Counted from the stretch's first letter, positions 32,588-42,992 are shown. The stretch is DNA of 64,000 bases from Flammeovirgaceae bacterium UBA4465 (GCA_905182655.1 CAJJCN010000057.1:1-64000), one strand, 5' to 3'. Made by a program: numbers and translations. Notes: generated by a model from the sequence alone, not told the origin.

Positions 32588-33333
32588 TAGAAATCAATAA
32601 CATATCAAAATCATTTAAGGGAAAGCAAATTCTTTTTGATATATCAGGGACCTTTCATAAAGGGAAAAATAATTTAATCATTGGGGCCAGTGGTACAGGG
32701 AAAAGTGTCCTACTAAAAAACATAGTAGGACTCATCAATCCTGACCAAGGTGATGTTAAGTATGACAACCGATCTTTCATCAATGGGTCTAAACAAGATC
32801 GCAAACAAATAAGACGAGAAATAGGTATGCTTTTTCAGGGTGGTGCCTTATTTGATAGCAAAAACATAGAAGAGAATGTAAAATTTCCACTTGACGTTCT
32901 TACAGATATGCCTGAAGATGAAAAAATAGATCGGGTTAACTTTTGTCTTGAACGGGTCGGTTTGGTTAATATTAATAAAAAAATGCCCTCTGAAATAAGT
33001 GGGGGTATGAAAAAACGTGTCGGAATAGCTCGGGCTATTGTGAATAAACCCAATTATCTTTTTTGTGACGAACCTAATAGCGGTTTAGACCCACAGACTG
33101 GCATAAAAATAGATAATCTTATTAAAGAAATCACCGCTGAGTACTTAATTACAACGATTGTCGTGACCCATGACATGAACTCAGTGATTGAAATGGGTGA
33201 TCATATTATGTTCCTCTTGGAAGGAAAAAAACTTTGGGAAGGTGCCAATGACCAAATTACAAAATCAGATTTGAAAGAATTAAATGACTTTGTCTTTGCT
33301 ACCAAATTAATGAAGGAAATGTATCTGAGATAA
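32584..33333 (+). CDS. ABC transporter ATP-binding protein (MlaF-like)
   Basis: Walker A GASGTGKSVLLKN, signature ISGGMKKRVGIARAI; ATG at 32584 overlaps the permease stop. Confidence 0.94.
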   Translation: MIEINNISKSFKGKQILFDISGTFHKGKNNLIIGASGTGKSVLLKNIVGLINPDQGDVKYDNRSFINGSKQDRKQIRREIGMLFQGGALFDSKNIEENVKFPLDVLTDMPEDEKIDRVNFCLERVGLVNINKKMPSEISGGMKKRVGIARAIVNKPNYLFCDEPNSGLDPQTGIKIDNLIKEITAEYLITTIVVTHDMNSVIEMGDHIMFLLEGKKLWEGANDQITKSDLKELNDFVFATKLMKEMYLR

Positions 33334-33347
33334 GTAATCTTATAAAG

Positions 33348-36300
33348 TTATGCCCTAGGCATAGTAATAAAGAAAGTCGTGCCCACCTCCTTTTTGGTCT
33401 CAAACCAAATATCCCCCCCTGCTTGTTCTACACCTTTCTTTGCAAATGCAAGCCCTATTCCTGTTCCATTCTCCTTAGTCGTAAAATAAGGCTTAAAAAT
33501 GTCAGCCCTATTCAAGTCCGAAATTCCTTGACCTTTATCTTTGATGGATAAAAGTAATTTATTGGCTTTAACCTGTAACAATACCTCTATGTAACCCGGC
33601 TTTTCAATATGTGATTGAACGGCATTTATGATCAGGTTATTTAAAATTTGCCGCATGAGATCAAGGTCCGCATGTACCATCACATCATCTGTTATTTCTA
33701 GATGACTTTGCAAATCATCTGAAGCATAGAGGGATAAAGTTTCTCTTACTAATTTAGAAAAATTGAATACCTCATTATGAGGCGCGGGCAGTTGGGCAAA
33801 AGAAGAAAATGAATCCGCGATAGAGGATAAATTATCAATCTGTCCAAGTAATGAGTTAAGCACTTCGTAATGAGCCTCTGAGTCATTCATGGCTCTCTGC
33901 ATCTGTTGGATCTTTAGCTTCATCGGAGTTAATGGATTTTTAATTTCATGGGCCACTTGCTGTGCAAGTTCTCTCCAGGCAGTCTCCTTTTGAATTTTAG
34001 CCAATTCGTTTTTACTCTGATCCAACTTAGCCAACATTTGATTGTATTCAAAAACAAGCATTCCAATTTCGTCCTTTTCTTTATAAGATAATGGAGCGAT
34101 CTCTTCTGACATAAATTGAGTTCTTCTCATGCGTTCAGCAATCATCTTAATGGGCTTGATAATACCCTTCATTCCATAATTACCAACCAATAGCGTCAAG
34201 ATAAAAATAGTAGTGAAAAATACCATAAAATTATTAAATACCTCAATTTGTTGATCGTTGACATGATTTTTGGAATCGAAAAATGGCAGGGCAAGAATAC
34301 CCATTAATTCATTTATTTCATCTCCATAAACGGCAACATACACCGTTTTGAATTTAACACCTGCTAGGTTTTCTTCTATGATCTTTGTTTGGCCACGGCC
34401 TTTGATAATGTGCTCAAATGCCATTGGATGAATCTTTTTTGATAAGATCTTTTGAGCAAAAATGTCTTCGGCACTTGATCCTAACATCTGACCTGTGGCT
34501 CCATACAGGGTAATGTCACTTCGAGATAAATTAGATATTTCAATGATTTTTTGAATCAACTGATACTTATTGGTATTATTGTTTAGAAATAAGGCTAAGT
34601 CTTGTTTGAAGTTTTGAGCGATATTCACTCCTTTCTTTTGATGGCTTCTATTAATTTCAGCACGGTAAGACGAGGTTAATTGAGATAATATGAGCACACT
34701 GACAATGGCTGTAGGGATAAGAAATGAAAGACCTACATAAAGTTGAATTTTATTAGTTAAACTGAAACTTTCAATGGGTCTAAGTCTGGTGATTATGAAA
34801 AAAACAGATCCAAAGAAAAACAAACTGAGAATAAAAATAAAAGCAATGTTCGCGAAAATAGCATAATTGCTATAAGCGCTGGATACGACCATTAAGATGC
34901 GACCTTCTTGGATTTCTGTCAAATAGACCTGATGATTCCATTGAATACATTCACCAAGATCATTTAAATTAGGACAGACCTCTGATAGTTTTAGAGGAAA
35001 TTTATAATTGCCCAATTGATGCGTAAGCTCCCCGTTTTGATAAATGCCATAATCATGATTTTTAACTTTTTGGGAATTATCGTTTTTGGCTTCGAAGAAG
35101 GAGGAAAATACGGTTTGGGTTAAGCGTTTCTTTTTAGTGTATTCTATGATAATATCTCCTGGGTTCGATGTGGACAAAATAGGAATAACTACGTAATACT
35201 TATGATATCCATTTTCAACCATGGGTACAGAGTAAATATTCTCAAAAGCGGTGGTGTTTGCCTTCCGTAAGAAATCTTTAGAAAAAAATATTCCTTCTGT
35301 TCTAGTGAAGCCATAAGAATCCCCGTCAACGTTTAATAAATAGGTCTTCATCGCATATTTATCAAGATAAGAAGCTTGCAACTCTCTAATTCGATCATGA
35401 ATAACCCGTGTAGCAAGCAGTTCATTTTTAAACCTTAATGAGATGATGGGATCCTTTTTTATTTTTTCGGCTAGCCTACTGATAAAATACTCCCCTATCG
35501 AATCAGTCGCTGTTTGTATTTTAATGGCAAACTCCTGTTTCTGAACTAATGCGGATTGATTGTGGGATTTCAATATTACCCGAGCATTAAGAATTCCTAC
35601 GAATACAGCAATCAACATTAAATAAAAAAGAGTGATGTATTTAGGCTTACTTAATTGAAAAGAACAGCTTGTGAAAAACATGACGCCCCAAACCATCAAC
35701 TGAGGGACTAAGATGTCCCATTGACCTCCAAAAGGGCCAATAGAATAGGTCAGTAATAAGATAACCACATACGCTAAATGCTGTGGAAAGATATAGGCCT
35801 TTATAAAAAACTTGTAAAAAATATGATTCAAAAAGAAATAACAAGAGGATAATACCATCAAAAGAATGTAGAACATGATCCGATGATTACTGAATAGTAC
35901 CGATTCTGTAATGTCTAAATTAACTTGACTGTAATGGGCAATTAACTCAATTCCATAAAACAATAAATGGGCGTTAATTATCGAACATAAGAAAGAAAAA
36001 ACAATAGTGATGGTTCTGAATCTAGCGATCGTCAGTTCAACCACTTGCTTGGACTTAAATAAGGCAGCGGTAAGCTTAAATAGTATGATAAATAAAAATA
36101 AAAAAAAGAAAAGTAATTGTTCAAAATTGAGGGAAATAAGATCAGGAATTAATATAAATTCAAAAAGGGTAAATGAACGAATTCCTCCCATATGCATCAA
36201 AATAAAATACGCGATCCAAAAGCAAAATGACATCACCAAAACCCATAAATAACCCTCCGATGATTTTACTGCTAAAAAGTTAAAAACTAAGTTGATCGTA

Positions 36301-36920
36301 TAAAATACAGTGAATACAATAATCAAAAGCCATACTAAGTTTAGCTCAGAAATAGCTGATGGGCTATTCTCTACTGTCAATTTTAATAAGACTTTATCGT
36401 CGTAACTGACCGGGAATCCATTAACACTGAAGCCAATATTTAACGCTGAAAATAAATCTTCATTAAATACGGTGACAGATTCATTATCTCTAGAAACAAA
36501 GGTTGAAGCAATAGGAATGATGGAGTATAGTTCAAATAAGGCGCCAGAAACTTCCTGCTTTGCCACCCTAAGGCAAATAACACTTATATTTTCATTTGAA
36601 AAAAAAACAACTGTCTCCGCTGTCTTGATATGTTCATATGCGGGGAAGTAGGCATTGGAATTCCAAAAAATAAGATCCCCATCTCGGTAACCATAGGTGG
36701 GATAATTTGGATTAAAAGACTGTGGCAGATCCGCATCATTTTGATGCATAGATTGATCTAAAAAAAATTGAAGAGCCGTCAACTGATCGCTGATAACCGA
36801 GGAGATCTTATGATTTATTTCACGAGAAACCTGCCCCTCCTTACCCGTATTTAACCAATAGGCTATTATACCAGCACTAAAAAACCATAAAACAGCTATT
36901 TTGATTAATCGTAAGCGCAT
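33348..36920 (-). CDS. large multi-TM sensor histidine kinase (NtrY-like)
   Basis: HAMP-like linker, AQQVAHEIKNPLTPMKLKIQQM (H box), LNNLIINAVQSH (N box), GTGIGLAFAKKGVEQAGG (G box). Confidence 0.92.
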   Translation of the reverse strand: MRLRLIKIAVLWFFSAGIIAYWLNTGKEGQVSREINHKISSVISDQLTALQFFLDQSMHQNDADLPQSFNPNYPTYGYRDGDLIFWNSNAYFPAYEHIKTAETVVFFSNENISVICLRVAKQEVSGALFELYSIIPIASTFVSRDNESVTVFNEDLFSALNIGFSVNGFPVSYDDKVLLKLTVENSPSAISELNLVWLLIIVFTVFYTINLVFNFLAVKSSEGYLWVLVMSFCFWIAYFILMHMGGIRSFTLFEFILIPDLISLNFEQLLFFFLFLFIILFKLTAALFKSKQVVELTIARFRTITIVFSFLCSIINAHLLFYGIELIAHYSQVNLDITESVLFSNHRIMFYILLMVLSSCYFFLNHIFYKFFIKAYIFPQHLAYVVILLLTYSIGPFGGQWDILVPQLMVWGVMFFTSCSFQLSKPKYITLFYLMLIAVFVGILNARVILKSHNQSALVQKQEFAIKIQTATDSIGEYFISRLAEKIKKDPIISLRFKNELLATRVIHDRIRELQASYLDKYAMKTYLLNVDGDSYGFTRTEGIFFSKDFLRKANTTAFENIYSVPMVENGYHKYYVVIPILSTSNPGDIIIEYTKKKRLTQTVFSSFFEAKNDNSQKVKNHDYGIYQNGELTHQLGNYKFPLKLSEVCPNLNDLGECIQWNHQVYLTEIQEGRILMVVSSAYSNYAIFANIAFIFILSLFFFGSVFFIITRLRPIESFSLTNKIQLYVGLSFLIPTAIVSVLILSQLTSSYRAEINRSHQKKGVNIAQNFKQDLALFLNNNTNKYQLIQKIIEISNLSRSDITLYGATGQMLGSSAEDIFAQKILSKKIHPMAFEHIIKGRGQTKIIEENLAGVKFKTVYVAVYGDEINELMGILALPFFDSKNHVNDQQIEVFNNFMVFFTTIFILTLLVGNYGMKGIIKPIKMIAERMRRTQFMSEEIAPLSYKEKDEIGMLVFEYNQMLAKLDQSKNELAKIQKETAWRELAQQVAHEIKNPLTPMKLKIQQMQRAMNDSEAHYEVLNSLLGQIDNLSSIADSFSSFAQLPAPHNEVFNFSKLVRETLSLYASDDLQSHLEITDDVMVHADLDLMRQILNNLIINAVQSHIEKPGYIEVLLQVKANKLLLSIKDKGQGISDLNRADIFKPYFTTKENGTGIGLAFAKKGVEQAGGDIWFETKKEVGTTFFITMPRA

Positions 36921-36946
36921 CTACGACTAAATTAAAGGAAACGAAA

Positions 36947-37333
36947 CTAACTAGTTCTCAAACTATCATCATATTTCACTCTCCCAAATAAATGTAGATA
37001 TATGATCCTTGAAAAACGGTAATTAAACGGGTAGAATATAATGGATAGTACGATCACTGTAGTGATATAAACTTTTGATTCGGGGTCATCAAAAAAGACA
37101 AATAAAATAATCGTAACGGCCGCGAATATGCCAACTGAAAAAATATAACTTATGTATAAAGCTCCATAAAAGAAACCAGGTTCCACTTCGTAGTCCAAAT
37201 TACAATTAGGGCAACGTGGATTCATTTTTGTGAAATTATTAAAAGTGAAAACTGATGTTTTGAATATGTTACCATCCCTGCACCTTGGACAGCGTCCATT
37301 AAAAACTGCTGACGACCTTGTTTTTTTTACCAT
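36947..37333 (-). CDS. DUF983 family protein (zinc ribbon plus TM)
   Basis: GRCPRCRDGNIF and CPNCNLDYEVEPGFFYGALYISY. Confidence 0.85.
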   Translation of the reverse strand: MVKKTRSSAVFNGRCPRCRDGNIFKTSVFTFNNFTKMNPRCPNCNLDYEVEPGFFYGALYISYIFSVGIFAAVTIILFVFFDDPESKVYITTVIVLSIIFYPFNYRFSRIIYLHLFGRVKYDDSLRTS

Positions 37334-37553
37334 TCAAATAAAAGTACTTATACCACAAGACAAAGACAAACATGATCAATACGTAAGGAGCTGAAAACAG
37401 GTAAATGATGCCTAAATTAAGGCCCACTGCCAAGTCTACATCTCCATGACTCACATTATTGACGACCTGTGTCCGACACATCACACACTGCGCATTGATT
37501 ATTTGGGTACTTAGAAGACCCATTGCAAGAAATACAAATTTTTTCGCTTTCAT
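37299..37553 (-). CDS. small signal-peptide/TM protein with CxxC motif in the cox cluster
   Basis: 84-aa ORF MKAKKFVFLAMGLLSTQIINAQCVMCRTQVVNNVSHGDVDLAVGLNLGIIYLFSAPY...; overlaps the DUF983 gene. Confidence 0.7.
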   Translation of the reverse strand: MKAKKFVFLAMGLLSTQIINAQCVMCRTQVVNNVSHGDVDLAVGLNLGIIYLFSAPYVLIMFVFVLWYKYFYLNGKKNKVVSSF

Positions 37554-37557
37554 TTCA

Positions 37558-38124
37558 TCAATGCATATAATAAGGACTTACCATCAAGTATACAATGACC
37601 CCTGTCATAGAAACATAAAGCCAAATGGGAAAAGTAAACTTAACTATTTTTTTATGTTCTTCTATTCTTGCGTTGAGAGAATAAAAGAAAGAGGTCAATA
37701 CAAGAGGTATCACAATAACCGATAATACGATATGGGATATCAGTATCCCCACATACACTGGTCTACTTATGCTCACCAGCACACTTTCATCCTCTGACAG
37801 CATTCCATCACCATTGATATCTCCAAAGATGGTGGTGGTAGCAGAAGAATGGTATAAAACATAAGTTAATAAAAATATAGCCCCTAAACTGAATCCAGCA
37901 GTCATCAACGCTTGATGCCATTTGATGTTTTTATTTTTAATAGCGATCAGCGCTCCAATAAGTAAGAGGCTCGTCGATGTATTCAAGAACGCATTAAAAG
38001 CCGGTATATGATAAACCCAATCACCCAAATCTAGTTTAGCAGGAAAAAATAATAAGAAGGCCACCAATAAAGGAACGACCACAGATACGATCCTTATTAA
38101 AACTAAATAATTTTTATTGTTCAT
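37558..38124 (-). CDS. DUF420 family membrane protein
   Basis: Multi-TM 188-aa ORF in the cox cluster; HxxxxVIVIPLVLTSFFYSL pattern. Confidence 0.8.
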   Translation of the reverse strand: MNNKNYLVLIRIVSVVVPLLVAFLLFFPAKLDLGDWVYHIPAFNAFLNTSTSLLLIGALIAIKNKNIKWHQALMTAGFSLGAIFLLTYVLYHSSATTTIFGDINGDGMLSEDESVLVSISRPVYVGILISHIVLSVIVIPLVLTSFFYSLNARIEEHKKIVKFTFPIWLYVSMTGVIVYLMVSPYYMH

Positions 38125-38528
38125 AATATCTCTTGTAAATGGTTGAGCAAATCAAACTCAACAAGAACTCTATCTACTTCTTCAATACTCAATCCATAAT
38201 GCCCAATGATCTCACGATTACTTCCAACAAGTATTAAAGGATACTTATTAAAATCACCAAAACAATGGTCCTTGGCTATATAAAAGTCATGCGACCACTG
38301 CTTCTCTTCAAGCTGAAGCATCAATCGTTGGAGTTGTGTCTTTTCATCATCAAATACGGCTGTATCCAGTATATATAAAGTGCCCGACCCTATTTCACAA
38401 GTCTCATTAACAATACCTATGGGTGATAATTTAAACTGATTTTGACCAAACGCTTGAAGAAACAGATACCAACTGATTGGTAAACCAAAGACAACAATTA
38501 GAATGAAAAACTTTAAAAATTTCTTCAA
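38121..38528 (-). CDS. hypothetical protein in the usual Sco1/SenC position, lacking a CxxxC motif
   Basis: 135-aa ORF, N-terminal TM, 4-bp overlap with the DUF420 gene. Confidence 0.55.
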   Translation of the reverse strand: MKKFLKFFILIVVFGLPISWYLFLQAFGQNQFKLSPIGIVNETCEIGSGTLYILDTAVFDDEKTQLQRLMLQLEEKQWSHDFYIAKDHCFGDFNKYPLILVGSNREIIGHYGLSIEEVDRVLVEFDLLNHLQEIL

Positions 38529-38855
38529 TTAATAAACTGCTTGATAAATGGCATCCGCTTGGAAGAGTAAAATAAATAATAAGAACGCCACAAATAATAA
38601 TGGAAATAATATCGACATTTTTAGAGATCTTTTCTCATGTCCCAGATGCATAAATTCCGACATGATATAATAGGCTTTGACTATGGTTAACGCTACAAAA
38701 ATAAAAATTCTTAACCATTTATATTCGTGCGGAACCGTGAAGGCGATGGCGAATTCAAATACCGTGATTACAAAAAGATACAAGGTAACTCGCAAAAACA
38801 TTTTTACTTTATCCTTATCTATAGGCTTTACTTCAATAGGTGTATTCTGTTGCAT
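38529..38855 (-). CDS. cytochrome c oxidase subunit IV-type protein
   Basis: 108-aa, 3-TM ORF; FVALTIVKAYYIMSEFMHLGHEKRSLK. Confidence 0.85.
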   Translation of the reverse strand: MQQNTPIEVKPIDKDKVKMFLRVTLYLFVITVFEFAIAFTVPHEYKWLRIFIFVALTIVKAYYIMSEFMHLGHEKRSLKMSILFPLLFVAFLLFILLFQADAIYQAVY

Positions 38856-38883
38856 GTTTAATTTGTTTTAATATTTTTTAAAG

Positions 38884-39636
38884 TCAAACCAGATAAAAGA
38901 AGGTGAAAACAAATACCCAAACCAAATCGACAAAGTGCCAATAAAGACCAACTTTTTCAATCATTTCGTAATGGCCTGTACGTTCTAGTTTACCAGTAAC
39001 CGCTTGAAAGAACACCATAAAATTTAACATAACACCACTGAAAACGTGAAACCCATGAAAGCCTGTTATGAAGAAAAATAAGGCGGCGAAATTTTGAGGT
39101 CCATATTCATTCATAGTCAGATTTGCCCCACGAAAAAGAGTCCCATCAAGTAATTGCGATCCCGTATCCGTTCCCGTAATAAAATGACTCCACTCCCAAG
39201 CTTGACAACTCAAAAAAGCAATCCCTCCTAACAGCGTCCAAAGCATCCACTTCTCAACCCCTTTACGATCCATTCTTTCACCTGCTTCAACAGCTAAAAC
39301 CATCGTTACACTACTTAAGATTAAGACAAATGTCATGAATCCTACAAAAATCAATGGTAGGTGTACTCCATGAAGGAAAGGAACTGCTTCAAAGACCACC
39401 TCTGGAACAGGCCAATATTCTTGGGAAAAAACAAAATCATCAATAGCGCCTTCAAATGCAGGATGACTGAATCTGATAAGACCGTAAGTAATGAGTAATG
39501 CAGAAAAAGTAAATGCATCCGAAAGCAAGAAAAACCACATCATTAGTTTTCCATAACTTACATTCATAGGTGATACACCACCTCCCCATAAATCTTCCTT
39601 TTCTTCAATTTCTATAGCTGTGCTTGACATAATCAA
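38884..39636 (-). CDS. cytochrome c oxidase subunit III
   Basis: FFFITGFHGFHVFSGVMLN and YWHFVDLVWVFVFTFFYL. Confidence 0.93.
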   Translation of the reverse strand: MIMSSTAIEIEEKEDLWGGGVSPMNVSYGKLMMWFFLLSDAFTFSALLITYGLIRFSHPAFEGAIDDFVFSQEYWPVPEVVFEAVPFLHGVHLPLIFVGFMTFVLILSSVTMVLAVEAGERMDRKGVEKWMLWTLLGGIAFLSCQAWEWSHFITGTDTGSQLLDGTLFRGANLTMNEYGPQNFAALFFFITGFHGFHVFSGVMLNFMVFFQAVTGKLERTGHYEMIEKVGLYWHFVDLVWVFVFTFFYLV

Positions 39637-39639
39637 TGA

Positions 39640-40224
39640 TTAATTGTTCATTACTAAAAAAAGGTACAAATAAATCCATAGTCCACCAAGGAAATGCCAG
39701 TAGGTTGTACACATTTCAATGGCCAACATACTTTTAGAATGGACTTTGTAACTCATAGTATCTAAAAAAACTACTAATAGGAATACCAAGCCCCCTATCA
39801 GATGAGCCAAATGTAGTCCTGAAAATATATACACAAAAGAACCCGAGGGGTTACCTACTAAAAAAACATCTTGAGCAACTAGTTTGGTCCATGACAAATA
39901 TTGCATATAAAAAAAGACTATGGCTATCCCTGCAGTCACTGTAATACCCATCTTGACTGCATTCAGTGAGTTGTTCTTTGCTTTCAAATAAGTCCAATGC
40001 ATTGCCACACTACTTAAGACGAGCACTAGGGTAGAATACAAAAACATGTCAGGCATATCAAACTGCAACCACCTACCATCGGATTTTTTTACAATATAAG
40101 CACTTGTCAAACCTGCAAAAAGCATACAAATAGAGACGATGAAAAGCCATAAAGCAAATTTCTTTGCATTGACTGATTTTATTTTAATATTTCTATTTGC
40201 GAAAATAACCGCTGTATTTTCCAT
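39640..40224 (-). CDS. second heme-copper oxidase subunit III-like protein
   Basis: SGLHLAHLIGGLVFLL and TTYWHFLGGLWIYLYLFL. Confidence 0.9.
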   Translation of the reverse strand: MENTAVIFANRNIKIKSVNAKKFALWLFIVSICMLFAGLTSAYIVKKSDGRWLQFDMPDMFLYSTLVLVLSSVAMHWTYLKAKNNSLNAVKMGITVTAGIAIVFFYMQYLSWTKLVAQDVFLVGNPSGSFVYIFSGLHLAHLIGGLVFLLVVFLDTMSYKVHSKSMLAIEMCTTYWHFLGGLWIYLYLFLVMNN

Positions 40225-41114
40225 TATAATTTATCGAATAAATATGATATCTGAACTATAGGGAGATAAATAAACGAACCAAACATGATTCTTAAAGCTG
40301 ATTTATGGGAATTATCTTTCATTAATTGAAAGGTCTGTCCCAAAAATAAAGCGCCACAACAAGTAGCTACAATACCACTATTTAAGCCCGTCAAACCAAA
40401 ATAACTCGGGAGTAAACCCAAAGGCAATAGGAAAAGCGTGTAAACCATGATATTAATGGCCGTGTTCAGATCTTTTTTGCCCCCACCCGGTAATAACTTA
40501 AAACCAGCTTTCTTATAATCATCGTCTGACACCCAAGCAATGGCCCAAAAATGGGGGAACTGCCAAATGAACTGGATACCAAAAATAATCCAGGCTTCAT
40601 AAGTAAGCGTACCCGTTGCGGCAACCCATCCTATTAAAGGGGGCAATGCACCAGGAATGGCTCCAACAAACACAGCTACGGGGCCTACCCTTTTTAAGGG
40701 GGTATACACAAAGGCATAAATAATCAAAGAGCTTGTAGCTAGTAGCGCCGCGAACACATTAGTACAATAAGCCACCATAATAATCCCGACAACAAATACT
40801 ACTACGCTATATATACTCGCTTCTAAATGACTTATTTTAGACGTAGGTATCGGACGTCCAGAAGTTCGCTTCATTAAGGTGTCCAAATTCCGCTCAATGA
40901 CTTGATTAATAGTCACTGCAGAACCTGAAATAAGGAATGAACCCACACTGAGCATCAATAAAAGAAATAGATCAGGCGTACCTTCAGCGCCTAACAAGAA
41001 ACCAAATGCCGCAGAAAATGCGACAAGAAAGGATAATCTTGGCTTCAATAAATCATAGTAAGCCTTAAGCTTAATAGCTACTGAACCTACATTGCTTAGT
41101 TCTAAATTATTCAT
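40224..41114 (-). CDS. ctaB: heme O synthase (protoheme IX farnesyltransferase)
   Basis: NQVIERNLDTLMKRTSGRPIP, GAIPGALPPLIGW, WQFPHFWAIAWVSDDDYKKAG. Confidence 0.95.
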   Translation of the reverse strand: MNNLELSNVGSVAIKLKAYYDLLKPRLSFLVAFSAAFGFLLGAEGTPDLFLLLMLSVGSFLISGSAVTINQVIERNLDTLMKRTSGRPIPTSKISHLEASIYSVVVFVVGIIMVAYCTNVFAALLATSSLIIYAFVYTPLKRVGPVAVFVGAIPGALPPLIGWVAATGTLTYEAWIIFGIQFIWQFPHFWAIAWVSDDDYKKAGFKLLPGGGKKDLNTAINIMVYTLFLLPLGLLPSYFGLTGLNSGIVATCCGALFLGQTFQLMKDNSHKSALRIMFGSFIYLPIVQISYLFDKL

Positions 41115-41134
41115 TGTTGATTTTAACTAAAGTG

Positions 41135-42985
41135 TTAAGAAGCAGATTGCTCCTTTTTACTCTCTTCGTTCTCAAAATCTGTGTTCGATTCTTTGGTCTG
41201 GTGATAAGGTACTGTTTGTGGGATAAAATCATCCTTCGCTCCTGGCTTAGAATAATCATATGGCCACCTATAAACCTTTGGGATATCACCAGGCCAATTA
41301 CCATGCTCAGGTATCCGTGGCGTTGTCCATTCTAATGTATTGGAATTCCATGGATTGGATGGTGCTTTTTTACCCTTAAAAATATTATAGAAAAAGTTAA
41401 ATAGGAAGATGAACTGAGCACCAAAGGTAATGATCGCTGCCACCGTTACAAATGAGTTTAAATCTACAAATGAACTAAATGCATCAAAATTAGTGAATGA
41501 ATAATACCTTCTTGGGAAGCCCGCAATACCTATATAATGTAATGGGAAGAACACAAGATACACCCCTACAAAAGTCAGCCAAAAATGGATATAGCCTAAC
41601 TTTTCATCCATCATCCTACCAAACATTTTAGGGAACCAATGATAAACCCCCGCAAGCAAGCCAAAGAAAGCTGCACTTCCCATGACTAGATGAAAATGTG
41701 CTACTACGAAGTAAGTATCATGCAAATTGATGTCAATCGCAGCGTTACCAAGGAAAAGACCCGTTAACCCTCCTGATATAAAGAATGATACTAATCCAAT
41801 CGAAAACAACATAGCAGGTGTGAAAACAAGATTACCCTTCCATAAGGTAGTAATGTAATTAAAAGCTTTGACTGCAGATGGAATGGCAATGATCAAGGTA
41901 AGGAACATAAAAATAGAGCCCAAAAACGGATTCATTCCCGTAATAAACATGTGATGCGCCCATACAATGAAGGATAAAAATGCAATCGCTAAAATGGAAC
42001 CTATCATTGCGGTATATCCAAAAATAGGCTTTCTCGAGTTGGTTGAGATCACTTCGGATGTGATACCTAATGCAGGTAAAATCACTATATAAACCTCCGG
42101 GTGACCTAAAAACCAAAATAGGTGTTGGAATAGAATAGGACTACCTCCTAAGTTTGGAAGCGCCTCTCCTCCAATAAATATTTCTGAAAGGTAAAAACTT
42201 GTACCAAAAGATCGGTCAAACACGAGTAACAGGACACAAGCAACCAATACAGGAAAGGACAATAGGCCTAAAATAGCTGTGATAAAGAAAGCCCAGATCG
42301 TCAAAGGCATCCTTCGGAACGTCATGCCTTCAGTTCTTAAATTTATGACAGTAGTTATGTAATTGATTCCTCCCAATAAAGTCGAGGCAATAAAGAAAAC
42401 CATAGATACCAACCAGAGGGTCATTCCCATTCCTGATCCACTCATGGCCTGTGGTAAGGCACTTAAAGGAGGATATATCGTCCATCCACCACTTGCAGGT
42501 CCCGTGGATAAAAACATAGATATGAACATGATCACACTAGAAAGGAAGAAGAACCAATAAGATAGAAGATTCATAAAACCTGAGGCCATATCACGGGCTC
42601 CGAGCTGAAGAGGAATCAAATAGTTACTAAAAGTTCCACTTAAACCTGCTGTAAGAACAAAGAAAACCATGATCGTTCCGTGCATGGTAATCATGGCCAA
42701 ATAGAATTCTGGATCTAGTTTACCCGAGTTAGAAATCCAATCCCCTAAAAAAGGCTGAAGGAAACCCATATCCATATCAGGGAACCCTAGCTGCAAACGG
42801 AAAATAACTGAAAGCCCGCCCCCTAGAATCGCCCAAAAAATACCTGTGATCAAAAACTGTTTGGCAATCGTTTTGTGATCTGTTGAAAAAATATACTTAA
42901 AAATAAAACTTTGCTCATGATGTTCTTCATTATGATCATCATCATGAACCAACTCGTCTGTAACTTGAATATCTGTAATCGACAT
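41135..42985 (-). CDS. coxA: cytochrome c oxidase subunit I
   Basis: FWFLGHPEVYIVILPALGI, WAHHMFITGMNP, HDTYFVVAHFHLVMG. Confidence 0.97.
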   Translation of the reverse strand: MSITDIQVTDELVHDDDHNEEHHEQSFIFKYIFSTDHKTIAKQFLITGIFWAILGGGLSVIFRLQLGFPDMDMGFLQPFLGDWISNSGKLDPEFYLAMITMHGTIMVFFVLTAGLSGTFSNYLIPLQLGARDMASGFMNLLSYWFFFLSSVIMFISMFLSTGPASGGWTIYPPLSALPQAMSGSGMGMTLWLVSMVFFIASTLLGGINYITTVINLRTEGMTFRRMPLTIWAFFITAILGLLSFPVLVACVLLLVFDRSFGTSFYLSEIFIGGEALPNLGGSPILFQHLFWFLGHPEVYIVILPALGITSEVISTNSRKPIFGYTAMIGSILAIAFLSFIVWAHHMFITGMNPFLGSIFMFLTLIIAIPSAVKAFNYITTLWKGNLVFTPAMLFSIGLVSFFISGGLTGLFLGNAAIDINLHDTYFVVAHFHLVMGSAAFFGLLAGVYHWFPKMFGRMMDEKLGYIHFWLTFVGVYLVFFPLHYIGIAGFPRRYYSFTNFDAFSSFVDLNSFVTVAAIITFGAQFIFLFNFFYNIFKGKKAPSNPWNSNTLEWTTPRIPEHGNWPGDIPKVYRWPYDYSKPGAKDDFIPQTVPYHQTKESNTDFENEESKKEQSAS

Positions 42986-42992
42986 AATTTAA

